Made by a program: the position numbers and the translations under genes. 64,000 nucleotides of DNA from Boletus sp. NGJ. Its lineage: Eukaryota > Basidiomycota > Agaricomycetes > Boletales > Boletaceae. Position 1 is the first letter of the stretch, and every line of letters starts with the position of its first letter. Location: the NCBI GenBank assembly GCA_019096195.1, contig JAGTXK010000072.1, positions 62,001-126,000 of the forward strand. Reading direction: 5' to 3'. Below the pieces are notes generated by a model that searched no databases, was not told where the DNA came from, and worked only from the letters and a program-made list of their open reading frames with translations. This document shows, one piece after another, positions 49,207 through 62,543 of this stretch.

Positions 49207-49530
49207 ACCACGGACACAGATGCTGCAGTCTTCAAGGACAATATGGCCATTATCACTGAGGTTCGTCATCAGGAGGCTGTTTGGAATGGAGATATCATCA
49301 AGGTAGACTCAGGTGACAATGATGATGGTAATAGTGGGCCAACTATTACTACAACAGAGCTGATGGGAGTCGGTCAAAAGTTGGAGGACACATGCATTTC
49401 CCAGGCGGATGCTGATGCCTCACTTGATTTCATTCATCATATTCGTGCTTTCCGTGCTAAACTGTGATATGAGGACATGAAGAGTGCAAAGCAAACAAGG
49501 TGTTTTTGTCATAGCGTATGCAGCGCTGGC
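49207..49530 (+). pseudogene. C-terminal fragment of a pogo/Tigger-like transposase
   Basis: Reads TDAAVFKDNMAIITEVRHQ, then TTELMGVGQKLEDTC and ASLDFIHHIRAFRAKL, then DMKSAKQT. This is like the C-terminal tail of agaricomycete DDE_1 proteins after the catalytic core. The solo LTR to the left sits where the core should be. Assignment rests on recalled similarity only. Confidence 0.45.
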
Positions 49531-50160
49531 TCCTCAGAGTCCTCAGAGTTTGTCAATCATGGGAACATTTGCTACTGCATATTTCTGATAATGTATTGGG
49601 GAAAGCTGGCTCCCGAGCATATACAGTATGAGAAAGTCGACTGTATCAGTATATTCGAGTTTTACTATTTTTGTGATGGCAGAGTATCAACCCGTTCTGT
49701 TCCGTGCCATGACCGATAAAACGCATTTGAGATGTCCGCCGCGTGGTTTCATCTTCGTTTTAGATTGACTCTCTGGCATTCGTGGAAAAATTCAAGGCTG
49801 ATGCACATTGATCCTGCAAGGATCACGCAGATGAGTTATCTGCGCAGCTTCAATGGTTACCGGCGGAAAAGTGCTCATCAGGTCAACGTGTGTGGACTGC
49901 ATGTAGCCGTGCTTCGGAGACGTTTCACGGCGGCACACTTGTTGCCCAGGGTTCAAACTCTGGCTCAGTTGTCGACTTTGTATCCGGATCGAGTGCTTTT
50001 TGTCGCCGGTTGCTCAATCTCACTATGTAACCATTTTAATCCTCAAATGGTTGTAGACACGGGATGCCAATCTTTGATTACACATGATGCATGACTGCGG
50101 AACCAAGTAAAGTGGACCACACAAAATATCCATTAACTGTATCATCGGAAATCACTACAA
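49531..50160. other. Border of the second repeat block, no gene assigned
   Basis: CpG returns from about 49490. An open frame at 49732-50094 (plus, 120 codons) matches nothing I know. I see no intron signals that extend it. Confidence 0.35.
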
Positions 50161-50164
50161 ACCA

Positions 50165-50990
50165 TCATCGAGTACGCGTAGTATAGGCTATTCCAATTTC
50201 ACGAAGGTCCACAATTGATTGGGCTGAGGGAGGCCAGTGGACTCCTGCAACACCATCTGTGATCCACGATGGCCGCGAGACAATTGTTACCACACTGCAT
50301 CCCCGCAATATGAACATTATATGGTATACACTCACGGGAGCTCCGTTAGTTCCGTCCTGGAGAGTCCACAGGTAATTGGTATCCAACATGGATATGCTAA
50401 AACGCACAGACAGCGTCAGTTGGATGCTGGGTTGGGTAAGGTGATAGCTCGAGTGGAATATGTACTAACCCGTATTGCTCGCTTCCGTCAAGACTAGGCG
50501 AAACACCCACAACCCAGGTAATCATGGAGCTGGGATTCCCGACGACGGGTGTATTCTGGCGAGAACTCAGATCAGTATGGCAATAAGCATGGGAGGCAAT
50601 AACGAACAGGAACAGGGTACGGAGGCATCAGAGTTGATGCATAGGTCCCAACTCCGATGTTGAAGATGGTGATCTCTCCTATGGGTGACGTGTTGACGAC
50701 ATTTGTTACTTCCCACTAACAAGGGAGCAAAACACATTCCGTGCGCAATCATCAGAAACGGAATCAAATGGATAAGAGTAGTGGTATACCTGCATTCTCT
50801 GCGAGTCATTATTCTGTTGCCAACCCCCAATGTAGTCGTTGACTCCACCAGGATAGACCAAGTCGACATCCTGGTTAGGAAACGCGACATTGAGAATTTG
50901 GTATATACCATCGAGAGAGACATGGCGGGAATCAAGTAAAGTGCGACTGACAAGTGAAAGCACGTACTGGAGATAACTTACAAGGACCAC
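50165..50990 (-). pseudogene. Unidentified multi-exon gene or remnant
   Basis: Segments on the minus strand look coding and are bounded by splice-like sites: TLLDSRHVSLDGIYQILNV, then YPGGVNDYIGGWQQNNDSQ (50990-50830) ending at a CAG|GTATAC donor; GEITIFNIGVGTYASTLMPP (about 50685-50600); and near 50400-50200 TNYLWTLQDGTNGAP followed by SRPSWITDGVAGVHWPPSAQ. CpG content is like the host genes. I recognise no family. No start or stop for the full gene was found, so it may be broken or continue poorly. Confidence 0.35.
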
Positions 50991-51084
50991 TTTATATACT
51001 GCAGGAACCTCGGCAGAATGACAGATTCAACTATTTGATTCCATACCACCTACGTAAAACAAAGTGTTTTTCGTACCCTTTGCG

Positions 51085-51215
51085 AAGACGGTTTTCGCTT
51101 CCTGATTCTGTTAAACCGAGTGTAAAGCGAAGAGCTTGTGTATTATAAGCAATATTCGGTCCTTCAGCGAAGACAGTTCATGATGCTTCCGCTTACTGTT
51201 GAATCGAGTGTATAA
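51085..51215. repeat. Two tandem units, CpG-intact relative of 34990-35165
   Basis: Units GCGAAGACGG...CCGAGTGTA and GCGAAGACAG...TCGAGTGTA, about 75 bp apart. Same order and spacing as the copy at 35 kb, with CpGs retained here. Confidence 0.65.
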
Positions 51216-51909
51216 ATTCTCTGCCTGATGCGCGGGCGCGGGCGCGACTCGAACATGCCGCCGATCGGCCATGCTACAACTGACAGTTGCCGTAAGTACA
51301 GCCTTGACAACTCGAGCTATTAGCTTGAACTCTGAACGTTCGCAACCAGCGCCACTAGTACTGGCCGACCCCACGTCAAATCGTACACCGCATCCCTTTT
51401 TTATCCTGTGAATGACCGACCTCTGCTTGGTTGGAACTCGATGACAACCTTCGTGCATCCGACAAGCTCCTCCGAACACTACCAAGATTACTGTTTTGAA
51501 TTTGAACCTCTCTCACTTGTCGTATAGTCGCAACTCTTGACATTATCGCAAAGTACGAGTCTCCGACATTGCTCAGTCTTTACCATGCGTGAGCGGTTTG
51601 AGTTTCCGGTGGGAGCACTTCACCTCATCGGAGGCGGTGCTACCCTAACTCTACTGATTGCATCACACGTTTACTCAGGGTTGGCTTGTGCCATCAGAAG
51701 CAAAAAAGATGCTTCCGTTCTCACCCACCAATGTGCAGCCCGATGAAACTATAAAGATTCGTAAAGATTCGTACTATCATGGCCTCACTAGAATGAAGTT
51801 AAACATAGATGCGAAAAAGTGCACCAATCGTACTCCCAAAAGCACAAATTAAGGGTATGCAACCACAACGCGCACGCGAGGCGCCAGCTCAGATTGAAAC
51901 AGTCCACTT
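51216..51909. other. Spacer downstream of the transporter gene
   Basis: A GCGCGGGCGCGGGCGCG simple run lies at 51229-51248. No gene seen. A tRNA-like box here was examined and rejected. Confidence 0.4.
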
Positions 51910-54228
51910 TTACGCCGTCCCTACATCGTCCCGAATCTCCTTCCTACCCTTCTCATCGACCCTACTGCTTTCCTCACTTTCCGACTCGGCGAGATATAGC
52001 TCCTCCGGAACAGGATTCTGGAACAAAATAAACTTCTTGATCCCGTATGGAATCTGGCGAAGTCCGTATGCAGCATGGACGTGCGCGGGCACCGCAAAGA
52101 CTTGATCCAGCTCTTCGAGCGTCTTACCCTTGGTCTCCCGGACAAACAAGAGGATGAGGACCCAAAGGATACAGCACCAGGCAGCATACCACCCAAAGGC
52201 ACCCTGTGGTTTGAAAGCAAGGACGAGTGATGGCCATGTAATGGAGAGCACGAAGTTCCAGAACCAGGTTGTCGCAGTTGCAAACGACATCCCAATGTCA
52301 CGAATGTAGAGTGGGAATGCTTCGGCAGAATAGGTGAACGGAACAGGACCTTCCCCTGGTGAATAAAAGACTGCAAAAAGATCTGACACGGAGTGTCAGA
52401 GAGAACAAGTGCCGTCAGATATCACACTTACATATCCCAATCGAGACTCCCGCAGTACGACCTTGCTGGAAACCATCCCAGAAGGAGAAACCTGTAATGA
52501 GCAAACAGATCGCCATGCATGGGAACGTGAATAACAAGAGATTGCGACGGCCATAGGTATCGATCTATATCTTGTCGTTTTAATGAGAGCGCATGGAAAA
52601 TATCTTGCACACTCACGGTAAACACGGCCGGGAGTGCAAAAATCCAGTTCAATGCGCCAAAACCAATAGACGAAGCCAAGGCAGCAACTTGTGTGGAACC
52701 GGATTGAAGGAAGACATTAGAGGAGTAGTAAGCTATGATCATTCGTTAAGCACGAAAACAGCTTTGGAAACAGAGTGACTTGCCAATGACGTTGACACCA
52801 CAGAATTGCTGGCCAAACATGACGATCCAACTCGCGATTGCCGCATTCCGATTCCGTGGTATGGTAAACATTTCCACGACACGATTCCTCCCCTGCTTCA
52901 TCTCGTTCTCCGCTTCTAGCAGCACATGAATGTAGTAGAGGTCCCTTGCGGCCTGGACCGGAGAGAAACGGAGGCGACACAGCTCATTAAAGGCATCCTC
53001 GTAGCGACCTTTGCTGATCAACCAACGAGGGGACTCTGGTGCAAACAGGACTTGGAGACAAACGATCAAACCTGGGATACCTGCCGATCCAAGCATCAAC
53101 CGCCAGTTCAGGCCTGTGACGCCAGGCGTATCGGGGATGAAGTAAAACACCAGGTCGATAACGTCACCGAGGAAGATACCAAATGCGGTCCACATCTGCC
53201 ACATCATGACAAGCGCTCCACGGACCGGGGCGGGAGAGCATTCTGCGGCGTATACAGGAACGGTGGCTGATTTGGGGCCAATACCAAATCCGAGGAAAAA
53301 CCGTGCGATGAAGAGATGCCACCATGAATTGGTGAGCCCAGACCAGATGCAAGTAAGGAAAGATATCATGCACGTGATGAAAATGACTTTCTTGCGGCCG
53401 AGCCATCGATTGAGAGGGTCAGTCATCCAGCAAGAAATAGTTGCGCAACATCTGTACACACGTCCAGTCAAGGGCGGGCCAGCTGAGCAGTCCGAGAACG
53501 TACAGATATGGGGCAGAGTTCACGACCCCGATAAGCCATCCGTCTCGTTCTAAACATTGATGATGTGACTTAGTGGGTGGTATCAAATATAAAACTGGGG
53601 TGCTCACTACTGGTTGGATCACCAATTCCAAATTGAGCTGGATATATAATCTGAGCGCCATTAATCACAGCCTCGTCCATACCCTGTACGGCAGCTGCCA
53701 GGGAGGACATGATGACCATCTAGAGTGGAAGATTACGACTATGCCATCCAAATATGTGGATTACACTGACGTAGTAGAGCATTCCTGTTTGTTTCCACTT
53801 GTGGTTGACCTCATCGCTCAGGACCTGCCTGTCTTCTTCGGTGAAGACATCCAGGCGGTTATATGCTATGAATAGCCTGTGGGTCTAATGCGCAAGAAGA
53901 GCGGGTTGGATGGAACGCACCTTCGGGGTCCTGTGCCAGAAGAGCACCCTTTTTCAAATCAGGGAGAATGTGTGTCAGCCCACGCTCTTTGGCAAAGACC
54001 TCGATGTCAGACATGAGCTGGTCGTGAGGGACACCCCGCAATGGATTGGCCAGCTTGGCATCTGTATTGCTACATGAGAGCGAGGCTGTCGAGCAGCGAG
54101 GAGAAAGGCATGATTGGTACTCACGCAATAACTCTCGTTTGGGCGTCGAGTTTAGGATGATGGTGTTCGTGCTGATGCTCGCCGCGAGCTACCCGCATGT
54201 CTTGTTTAATCTCTGGTTCGTCCGACAT
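51910..54228 (-). CDS. MFS sugar/inositol-type transporter
   Basis: Twelve-helix major facilitator of the sugar porter family, expected in the plasma membrane. A cytosolic N-terminus of about 100 residues starts MSDEPEIKQDMRVARGEHQH (ATG at 54228) and continues DAKLANPLRGVPHDQLMSD, as in fungal inositol/myo-inositol-type transporters. Sugar-porter signatures: NRWLGRKKVIF (GRK loop), GFGIGPKSATVPVYAAE, PVRG, and PESPRWL before the central loop. The second half has FGQQFCGVNVI, EGPVPFTYSAEAFPL and TKGKTLEELDQVF. It ends DDVGTA at 51910. About eight short introns. All signature motifs are intact. Substrate cannot be fixed; inositol or a hexose fits. Lies in the same direction as the ALDH and alpha-mannosidase genes. 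Confidence 0.88.
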
Positions 54229-54996
54229 CGTTGTGATGGCACAAACGGACAACGCACGAATGGACAGAGACGGGTCAAGCGGGGAAACAGAAGAACATGG
54301 GAAGCTTAAATACCATCAAGGTGTGTGCCAACCAAATCAGGAGGGGTCATGCGGCTCGTGCGGTGATGCCGTTACCCTTTAAAATCGGTGACAGCCTGCT
54401 TTCCAGGTGGAGCGCCACTTTTTCACATATTTTAGCCGAACGTGTGGATTCCAGGAGTGATCGTACCAGCCATATAATAAGTGGCCGGTGATCGGGGAGG
54501 TTTCCGCAGTGGCATCTTATCCGAGTCATAAATATGGATCCTTCTGATGCGGACGACCCGTATCTTGCCGTGTTAGCCAACTTCATACTCCCTCACAGCA
54601 CTATTTCCTTGCGGAAATGAATTGAGCTTACCAGAGTGAAACCCATATTATCCGGTATCAATTCCCTCGGACATCTGTATCAGCTCACGGCGGTGTTTCG
54701 CAAACGGACGACGTCGTGTGACGAGCCCTCCGACTTCGCTACTAGGAGTTATCATCAATGAGTTTACAGTCTAAAAGCCACGCCACATCGTTATGAAAAG
54801 AGGGTTACTCCACCCTTATCAAGACCACGGAACATTACTGCCACAGAGACTGCGCACTGGAAACGGGGGACGGATGAAGTACTCCTCGTGAACGTCGCTT
54901 AGATACAAGTGCACAGGACTCAAACGAATGCAAAAAAAACCTATGTCACAACGCTCCAATGCTGTTCTTTCGTAATATCCTCCCATTGGCGGCCGC
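54229..54996. other. Promoter of the transporter and 3' flank of ALDH
   Basis: Nothing coding. Holds the transporter's promoter (minus) and the terminator region of the ALDH gene. No factor site recognised. Confidence 0.45.
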
Positions 54997-57170
54997 TCAA
55001 CGGCCATCTGGCGTGCTTCGAGGTATAGGAAGATACGCTGCGCTGGTGAGTGCCTCGACTGCTTCTGGCGCATGAGGTGGGTACCTCAACTGGAGGAACG
55101 GCTCCGCTCTGAAGAGAGCGAAACAAATTTAGCGAACACCGGAAGCAGAGCTCAGGCACAGAGAAGCAATCTACGACGTACTCTTTTGGCATATCGATAG
55201 AGCTTCTCAGCTGTGTGAAGGCGTCGTAGGTGTACTTCATAACTTGGCATCCATCTGGATCGGGGTCAGGTCCGCGTGGGCATCGGAGGCAAGCCAGCTC
55301 AGTGCTTACATCCCGACTCGCCAACGCCGGCGAAAGGGAGTTCATTCACTACATTAGACAGCCCATCAGAATCAGAATCGGCAATGTGGCGAGACAGTAT
55401 AGGATGTCAGTGGAGTGAGTGGTCACTGCAACCAACGACGTCGCGCTCCGCCAGGTACAAAAGATCCGGTTGTGTGACGTACCGGCAAGTTGTTGAAACG
55501 TATCGTTGAAGACGATTCCGCCGCTCTGGGTCTCGTCGATAACTAGGAAAGGCGCGTGACGCAAAACACGCAAACAAGGGTTAAGATTAACGCACGTTGC
55601 TGCTTGAAAATAGGGTCTTCCGTGAAAGCGTACAGAACGAGGGGGTGGGATCTTTTAGCCGTTCAGCGTGATCCAGAATACAGCCATATGACCCGACGCA
55701 CCGCGCATTGATAAACGCAATCGCTTCACCCAGGCCATCCATAGGAATGATGGGCAAGATGGGGCCAAAGAGCTCTCTGTAAACTTCGAGGTGAGCCCAA
55801 ACGGATCGCTAAAACTGCACAAATGCCCACTCTTCTAAAAGGGAATCACCGTCCTTGACATTGATTACCAAGGTAGGTTCGATTCGCTTCCTCGCGGCGT
55901 CCTTCCTTCCTTCAAGTACATCGGTTACTTTCTCGCCTTTCGTACGATCGAGTAGAGAGCTCAGACGGTCAAAGTGCAATTCGTTCACGATGCTTCCATA
56001 ATGCGAGTCGCCAAGCGCGCCATCTGGGAAGAATGACTTGTATGCCTTCTTGAAGCCCTGGACGAGTTCGGCTTGTTTCGTCCAGTGCACGAGAACGTAA
56101 TCCGGTGCGACGCAGATCTAGAATGTTGAATCCCATCACATGACGACATTCTAGAAAAAAAAGATAGACGACCGCAGGCACGCGGTCTTACCTGTCCGGC
56201 GTTGTTACATTTTCCCCACAGGATACGCTTAGCCGCCAAGTCCATGTCATAAGCGGGATCCACAAGGACAGGACTCTTCCCACCAAGTTCGAGCGAGAGT
56301 GGCGTGAGATATTTGGCAGCTGCTGAAGCAATGATCCGAGCGACCCGGTTATTCCCTGTATAGAAGATGTGGTCCCACTGGAGTTCGAGCAGCTTGGTTG
56401 CTTCTTGCACGGCACCGTTTACGACCCGGTAGGCGGAAGAATCGAGGTACTTGGGGAGTAGGTCCGCGATCAGCTGGGACAAGTGAGGAATGAGTTCCGA
56501 AGGTTTGATCACCGCGCAGCAGCCAGCGGCAATTGCCCCTAGGAGGGGTTGAAAGGTGAGAATAACGGGATAATTCCACGGCCTATATCGATCATTATAT
56601 CCACACGCACGCACGCGCAAAAAAATTCCCATGAGCTGAAGCAAATGCTATTTGAATGACGACGCACGAAATGATGAGCACGGTGCCCTTTGGTGCCTTG
56701 AGGATACTGCAACAGACCACGTGAGATCGCCAACGTCTCCGAAGGGCAAGATTCGACTCCCAACATAATGTAGAGCAACAACTCACGTCGGTTTCCATCC
56801 CTTTTGCCAATCCGGCACCTCGGGGTGCTCAGGCTTCGCCCAAGTATCCAACTGCTCCGCGCTCTTGGTCGCACGCTCGACGATGGCACCGATTTCGGCG
56901 AAGAGGACTTCCACTCTCGGTTTCGAGAGATCCTTGGCGAGTGCGCCGCATATCGCATCGGTCTCGTCTTGTACCAATCGAGCGAGCTGGTAGAGTTGGT
57001 GTTTTCGCCATGCGAGCGGACGGGTGACGCCCGTCTTGAACGTTGCTTGAAGCGTCTCCCTGATCTGTGTGCCACACGCGCGTCAACAGAGATCGTAAAC
57101 CTACTGAGACGAGTAGGTAGTTCGTCACCTTTGGGATCTCTTCGGTAGGGGTATAGCAGAGGGTTGCCAT
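54997..57170 (-). CDS. Aldehyde dehydrogenase, ALDH3-like (fatty-aldehyde type)
   Basis: NAD(P)-dependent oxidation of aldehydes to acids. Exon 1 reads MATLCYTPTEEIPK (57170-57129); exon 2 continues IRETLQATFKTGVTRP and VLFAEIGAIVERATKSAEQL. Cofactor-binding WNYPVILTFQPLLGAIAAGC and KPSELIPHLSQLIADLLPKY follow (56570-56440), then FYTGNNRVARI, LELGGKSPVLVD (catalytic-base Glu) and KCNNAGQIC with the nucleophile Cys (intron between Q and I). Next come ELFGPILPIIP, QSGGIVFNDTFQQ, FAGVGESG, and YTYDAFTQLRSSIDMPKE. The tail is LQLRYPPHAPEAVEAL and stops at 54997. Short GT-AG introns throughout. The tail resembles yeast Hfd1 and plant/fungal ALDH3, but I see no clear membrane anchor. Intact as far as read; exact exon edges between 55500 and 55800 are unsure. 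Confidence 0.88.
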
Positions 57171-57605
57171 TAGCCACTGCGGTGTTCAGTAGTGGATGCG
57201 GTTGTAAGCGTTTCATGATATAATTTCTAAGTGTGACTGAGTGACAGTTTGTCTCAGTGGCACGGGTTTGGGCAAACCGGAACGCGGCGGAAGGGTGGGT
57301 TCCGTTCTCCATTCTAAAAGCGTACCCTAATGCAGTCACTGTCATCAGGCCTTCAGGATTCAAAGCAGGCAGCGTCGTCATAGCAAGAGCTGCATTGCAG
57401 CGCTAGCTTCCATATGTACATCGTAGTACTCGTACAGCATACACCGTCCCCTTTTCCTACACACTTGGCAGTATTGGTACAGCACCGAAGGCATTCGGTT
57501 CATTCAGCTTACTCGCTCATTCTTCCCCGACACTCACCCAACTACTGTGTTTCGATGTGCTGCAAAGGGAAGGTCAATACATCCTCTTCAGCATACAACC
57601 CCAGA
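57171..57605. other. Promoter of ALDH and 3' flank of Ams1
   Basis: About 430 bp with no gene. Holds the ALDH promoter and the 3' end of the alpha-mannosidase gene. Confidence 0.45.
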
Positions 57606-60600
57606 TTAACACACACGAATATCGTACCTGGCACCATCGTCCGATTGAGCGCCCGGGACCCAGTTCTTATCGGCAATCACCAATTTCACAGTCTTGACTT
57701 CGAACCCGCGGAAATCCAGGTCCAACCGGCAGCTCGAGGAGGTGGCGGCGTGGTCATTGGCGTCCGAATCGGCATCAGACACGAACGACAGCGCCGTCTT
57801 GTGGTCCTCAAGCAGATTCGTCAGGTAAGCATCTACCACCCGGACGTGTGGAGAGGTCCGGAGTTGGACACGTCCATGGCCGCCAAAGGCCTCGTACAGT
57901 CTCAGGATGACTGTCTTGCTCGCGCTCTTTGAGTCAAAGTCATCGTCATCGCCTCGCTTGATCGTTTCAAGGAAGACGTTTGGGGAACCCTCAAGCCAAA
58001 AGGGAGATCTGGAGACGATCGACGGATGGTGATGGGCATTCTGAGGCACAGCTCTCACTGTGTATACATAGACACATCAATTTCCCAACCAAACCCTAGC
58101 AGTCTCAAAGCTTTACTCACGGTGGAGCGGAGAGTTGAAGATATAAGCGGCCCTTGGCACGTCAGACTCCAAGAAGGAACCAACGTGGGGTAAGACTGCC
58201 CACGAAAATTCATGTTTTCCTAATGTGCACGAGGAAATTTGTGAGTTCTTCGAGCACGCAATGAAGTGGGAAACTCCGCGTGCCTTGGTCCTGCTCAGCA
58301 TCAGGGGCCGTGGCTGCCCTCAAGAGAGAAAGACGAAGGACGTTCCCTTCGCATGCATACCCATACTTTGACTCGGATAAGAGTGCGACACCATATCCGT
58401 ACTCGCTGAAATCGGCGAACTTGGAAATCATAAGCAACAATGCGCAAGCCAAGGTTGGTATCATACCTTGTGACCACATACTTCAAATTTGGCTGCGTCG
58501 AGTGTGGTGTTCTTGAGCGTCGTTCGCTGGACCCATCCAAATTGAGATTCGTATGTGGCAACCGTATCGTTGATGTCAAGTGGCAACTCGACTGTCATGA
58601 CAAGTTATTCAAGATAAGAGAACATAATAACCAAGTACGCACATTTCAAGATTTCGTGTCTTTCGTGCCAATCTACCTCGGCGTCGAAGGTAAAGAGTGG
58701 CCGCGAATTCTCCTTCGTAGTAGCTACGAAACGGACATCTTTCGCATCTCGTAATTTATATGTATGATAGGATTGGCTCACTTGAGAACGCATCCAGAGA
58801 AATCTACTTAACATCAATCAGTGGGATAGACGGGAACGCAAAGAATCTAATACGAACGGTGACGTCAATCGTGCTCTGTCCGAACTTAACCTGCGTTTGT
58901 ACGGAGGCTCTGAGGGGTCCTTCGGCAATGACATGAACACCGGAGAACTGCAGGGGTGTCGGTTTTTCGAGATGGTGGATTTCGACATCTAGCGAACAAG
59001 AAAAACGTTAATGGGGACCATGAACAACCAATGGACTTCAGAACGAACCCCATGCATCCCAGTAATTGGGTCGATCCTCGAAAATCACCAATCCCCCGGT
59101 CCTGCCTTTCGGGAGTAGCTCTCGTTTAAGCTTCACATCGTACAAGCTGGTGATGCGCCCCTGCGAAATTGTGAGCTGCAGAGTTGGACTCCTCAGGATG
59201 ACGTGATCCGAGCCATTGGTGCATGCTGGAGACATGTCCCATCACATTAAGAACTTATTGAGCTACAGTACACTTACCGGACACGGGTCCATGTTCACTG
59301 GGCACAGCCGCTGGCTGAGCAAGTGCCTCATTTTCTTGAGTCTGCAGTAGTACATAACAGTGTTTTCCGTCCACAGTCGTCTGTGCGGGCTTCGAAAGTA
59401 AGTTCTGACCAACTCCAGACAGAGGTATCTTGATGATATCACGACGAGCGAATGGTGTTGTATTGACTCCTATGACGTTAAACGGCTGCGAAATCGGAGA
59501 ATTCTTGGACAAAGGTACAGTGTCGGAGAGAAGGACGCCAAGAGCGTCTTCAAGAAGAACTTGACAATCCTTGTGTACCTCAGAATACAGTTGGTCAGCA
59601 TCATCGTATACCATTCCGCTATCAAATAATCAGTCTGTGCACTTCTGTTCTTATGGAACGCTTACATAGCAGATCCGGGAAGAACTGAGCTCAAGAACCA
59701 ATCAGTTCATCCATAATACTCTGTTTTCGCGTCAAACATACCGTCATGAACTATAAGAAGTGATAAGTTACGGAATAAGAGAAGTTAACTACACAAACAT
59801 TGGTTCAGGAGGACCTTCTCCCAACAGTCGTCGATCGTGGCCTTCGGGTATGCATATGAGCTCCGTTCAGATTTGAAGAGGGTTGCGAGGGTTGCGAGGC
59901 GCTTGCGGAACCTTCAACTCGGGACAGGTGGTGAAGTGAAATTTCCGTACCTCAACATCCCGCAACAAGATCTCGCTCTTCCTGTTCCCCTTTTTGATGG
60001 AACCTTGATAATTCAACAGTATGATCCACAAGTCTTTCGCACCTGATCGACATCCTCACTCACTGTGTGAAGTATATGTGCCACGGTGGAACTGGTGGGA
60101 CGATAAGACGGAATGTGGCATCATGTATAAGGAGATAGTATACCTCGAGATATAATTCTCCACGCCTGTCACCAATGAATAAAACAGCACAAAGGAGATA
60201 GGAAAAGGCGCACCAGACCGGAAGTGTTTTACCTTCCTTCGAGTCTCGTTCTATGTCTTCAAAGAACTGCTCCACTGTGCTACCCATGCTCACGGGCGGG
60301 AGTTCGCGGTGAGTGTTGTTCACTGCCCGGATTCGGCGAAGCTATCCAATTGTCAGGGACGGAACATACTGTGTTGACGCGAACATACGTTCTCAAGCAT
60401 TTTTGGGAGGGCACCACCACCACCGTCACCATTTCCGAAGACGAGAAGGGCGGAATCGTTTGATTCAAGATTCTGTCATGACTGAGTAACAGAAATCACT
60501 GATGAAGCACAGCTTACCTTGTGATTTGAGATACCTTTGTTCACATCGCCAACGGTTGCTTGGGCTGTGTAGGTATCTATCAAGTGGTCGAATGACTATA

Positions 60601-62543
60601 ATTATCTAGTGTGATCACCAGAAATCTCTTACCAACCGGGGTCATGTGACACAAGACTTGAGTGCCATCAATGCCCACCCAATTGAAGGTTGAGTGAGGA
60701 AACACATTTCTGTGGACTCATCACGGTCCGTCATTGGAAAGGTTTAGTAAATTGAATGGCGTACATGTTGTTCCTGGAGAGATGAACAATTATGAGAAGC
60801 TTCTCGCACAAACTAACAATCATACTTGCCAAGAAAGCTTTTGTGTGAAGAAATACTTCATCCCCGAATCTCTGATCAACTGAGGGTACGCAGCAGTCAA
60901 CCCAAACGAATCGGGTAGCCAACCCGTCTCGCAACGATGACCGAACCGAGATTCGAAATACCGCTGGCCATACACAAACTGTCGAACAAGGGCCTCGCCA
61001 GATGGCATGTTTCCATCATTTTCAACCCAGGCACCACCAATGAGATGAAATTGCCCAGATGCAACCTTTGCTTGAATCTTCTTAAACAGGGGTGGATATT
61101 GCTGTATTGCGTCACGAGGTCAACCTCCTTATCTACACAAGTTAGTGATAAAATCACCTCTTCCAACCACTTGAATTGTTGTGCTTGTGAGCAAGCAAAT
61201 CTGTGTTCCGGATAACGGTCCATAAGATCGATTTGAGTTGACCATGATCTCGCAGTCTTCTGTTGTGTGACTCGGTATGGCCATAGCCAAGCTGTATCCT
61301 ATGCGGCGCATTAGCGGAGCTTCGTCATATGGCTGTAGTATCTCACAATGTGGCAGTACGAGATGCCGACGACTTGGGCCTTTTCTGGGCCTTCTTGATA
61401 AACGTCCGCGCCTTTTGCCTGCCAACCTTTTCCAAAGACATTTTCTGCGATGTCTCGCATTTCTTTGATGTTCTCTGGGTCGCCTGTCTTGAAAGCGTTC
61501 ATGATTGAATTTGCAGTCACTAGCGCCTTGTTTTGTAGCGGGCTGTTGCCTGGCAAATTATCGACGATCTCTCTCAGCGTGTTGAAGTCCCACATGAGGT
61601 GCCCTGGTTACAGATGATCAACGAGAATCCCAAAAACATCGTCCCTGGACATACATGCACCTTGGTTAGGAACCACTATATCAGCAGATGCCAAGTTGAA
61701 GTATCTGTTCATCTGGAATCCACACATGAGCCTTATTCAAGGAGTAAATGAGTTGTCTCACTTCCGGAGGTGCAATAATATCGCCACTCCATGGCACTCC
61801 AAACATGCCATTGCAACTAGATTCAATGACTACTTCGTAGGTACCACGTTCGACAGCTTCACGAGGGATGATATGCTCCACGCGACGGTCACCACCACCA
61901 CCACCAGTGATCCCTGAAGACGTATGATAAGTAGGTGGGTCGACGATTTGATTCTCGAGACAAACCTTGCAATGGCAAACCCGCTGGAGTGAATATCATG
62001 GCTTCACATCCAGGATCAAACTCGACTGCCAGTTGATCAGAATGGCTTCCTCGAGACGGTGGAGAAATAGACGCACGCTGGACGCGTTCGTAATGCTTCC
62101 AATCAGATGGGATTGTAATCTTGAGTTTCCACCAATGATTTGTCTGTCACGGTGAAAGGAGACGATGTCAGTCACATCCCTTTGAAGATAGCGCTTTAGG
62201 ACGGTCGTACCCCTGTTAATTGTGTCAGACACAGGTCAAAACGGATTTACATCAGAGGCTCACAAGATGGCCCAAACGAGTCGCCTTTCTTCGCAGGTTT
62301 AAACGTCTGTTGGATTGCTTCCTTGAACAGGGGTTTCGACAGTCCGGGGGCACTCCAGACTTGCAGGTCCACGTATTTGGGACCATCGAGTCTGTGTGTA
62401 TAAAGCACAGAGGAGAGGTTGACGTTTTCAAAATGACCGCCAAGGAATGTCGAGAGCCGGCTTTGGGTCAAGTTCTTGATCCATTTCGCTCCGGATCCGT
62501 AGTTGAGTTCCGGATAATGGCCGGGACCATGGCTGTGGGCCAT
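57606..62543 (-). CDS. AMS1: Vacuolar alpha-mannosidase (GH38, Ams1 type)
   Basis: Hydrolyses alpha-mannose from free oligosaccharides in the vacuole; in yeast it reaches the vacuole by the Cvt pathway. Start [20 protein letters not shown] (62543) is followed by [20 protein letters not shown] and [18 protein letters not shown]. The catalytic barrel shows [13 protein letters not shown] (metal His and Asp), [40 protein letters not shown], and [16 protein letters not shown] with the nucleophile Asp. Then [22 protein letters not shown] (across an intron near 60150-60100) and the beta-sandwich part with [33 protein letters not shown] and [14 protein letters not shown]. It ends [13 protein letters not shown] and [15 protein letters not shown], stopping at 57606. 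Many introns, more than fifteen. Motifs are complete. Confidence 0.92.

Noticed and set aside
51220-51330. tRNA-like boxes on the minus strand (TAGCTCGAGTTG and GTTCGAGTC)
   Set aside because: The acceptor stem does not pair, the T-stem is imperfect, and the spacing leaves no sound anticodon stem.
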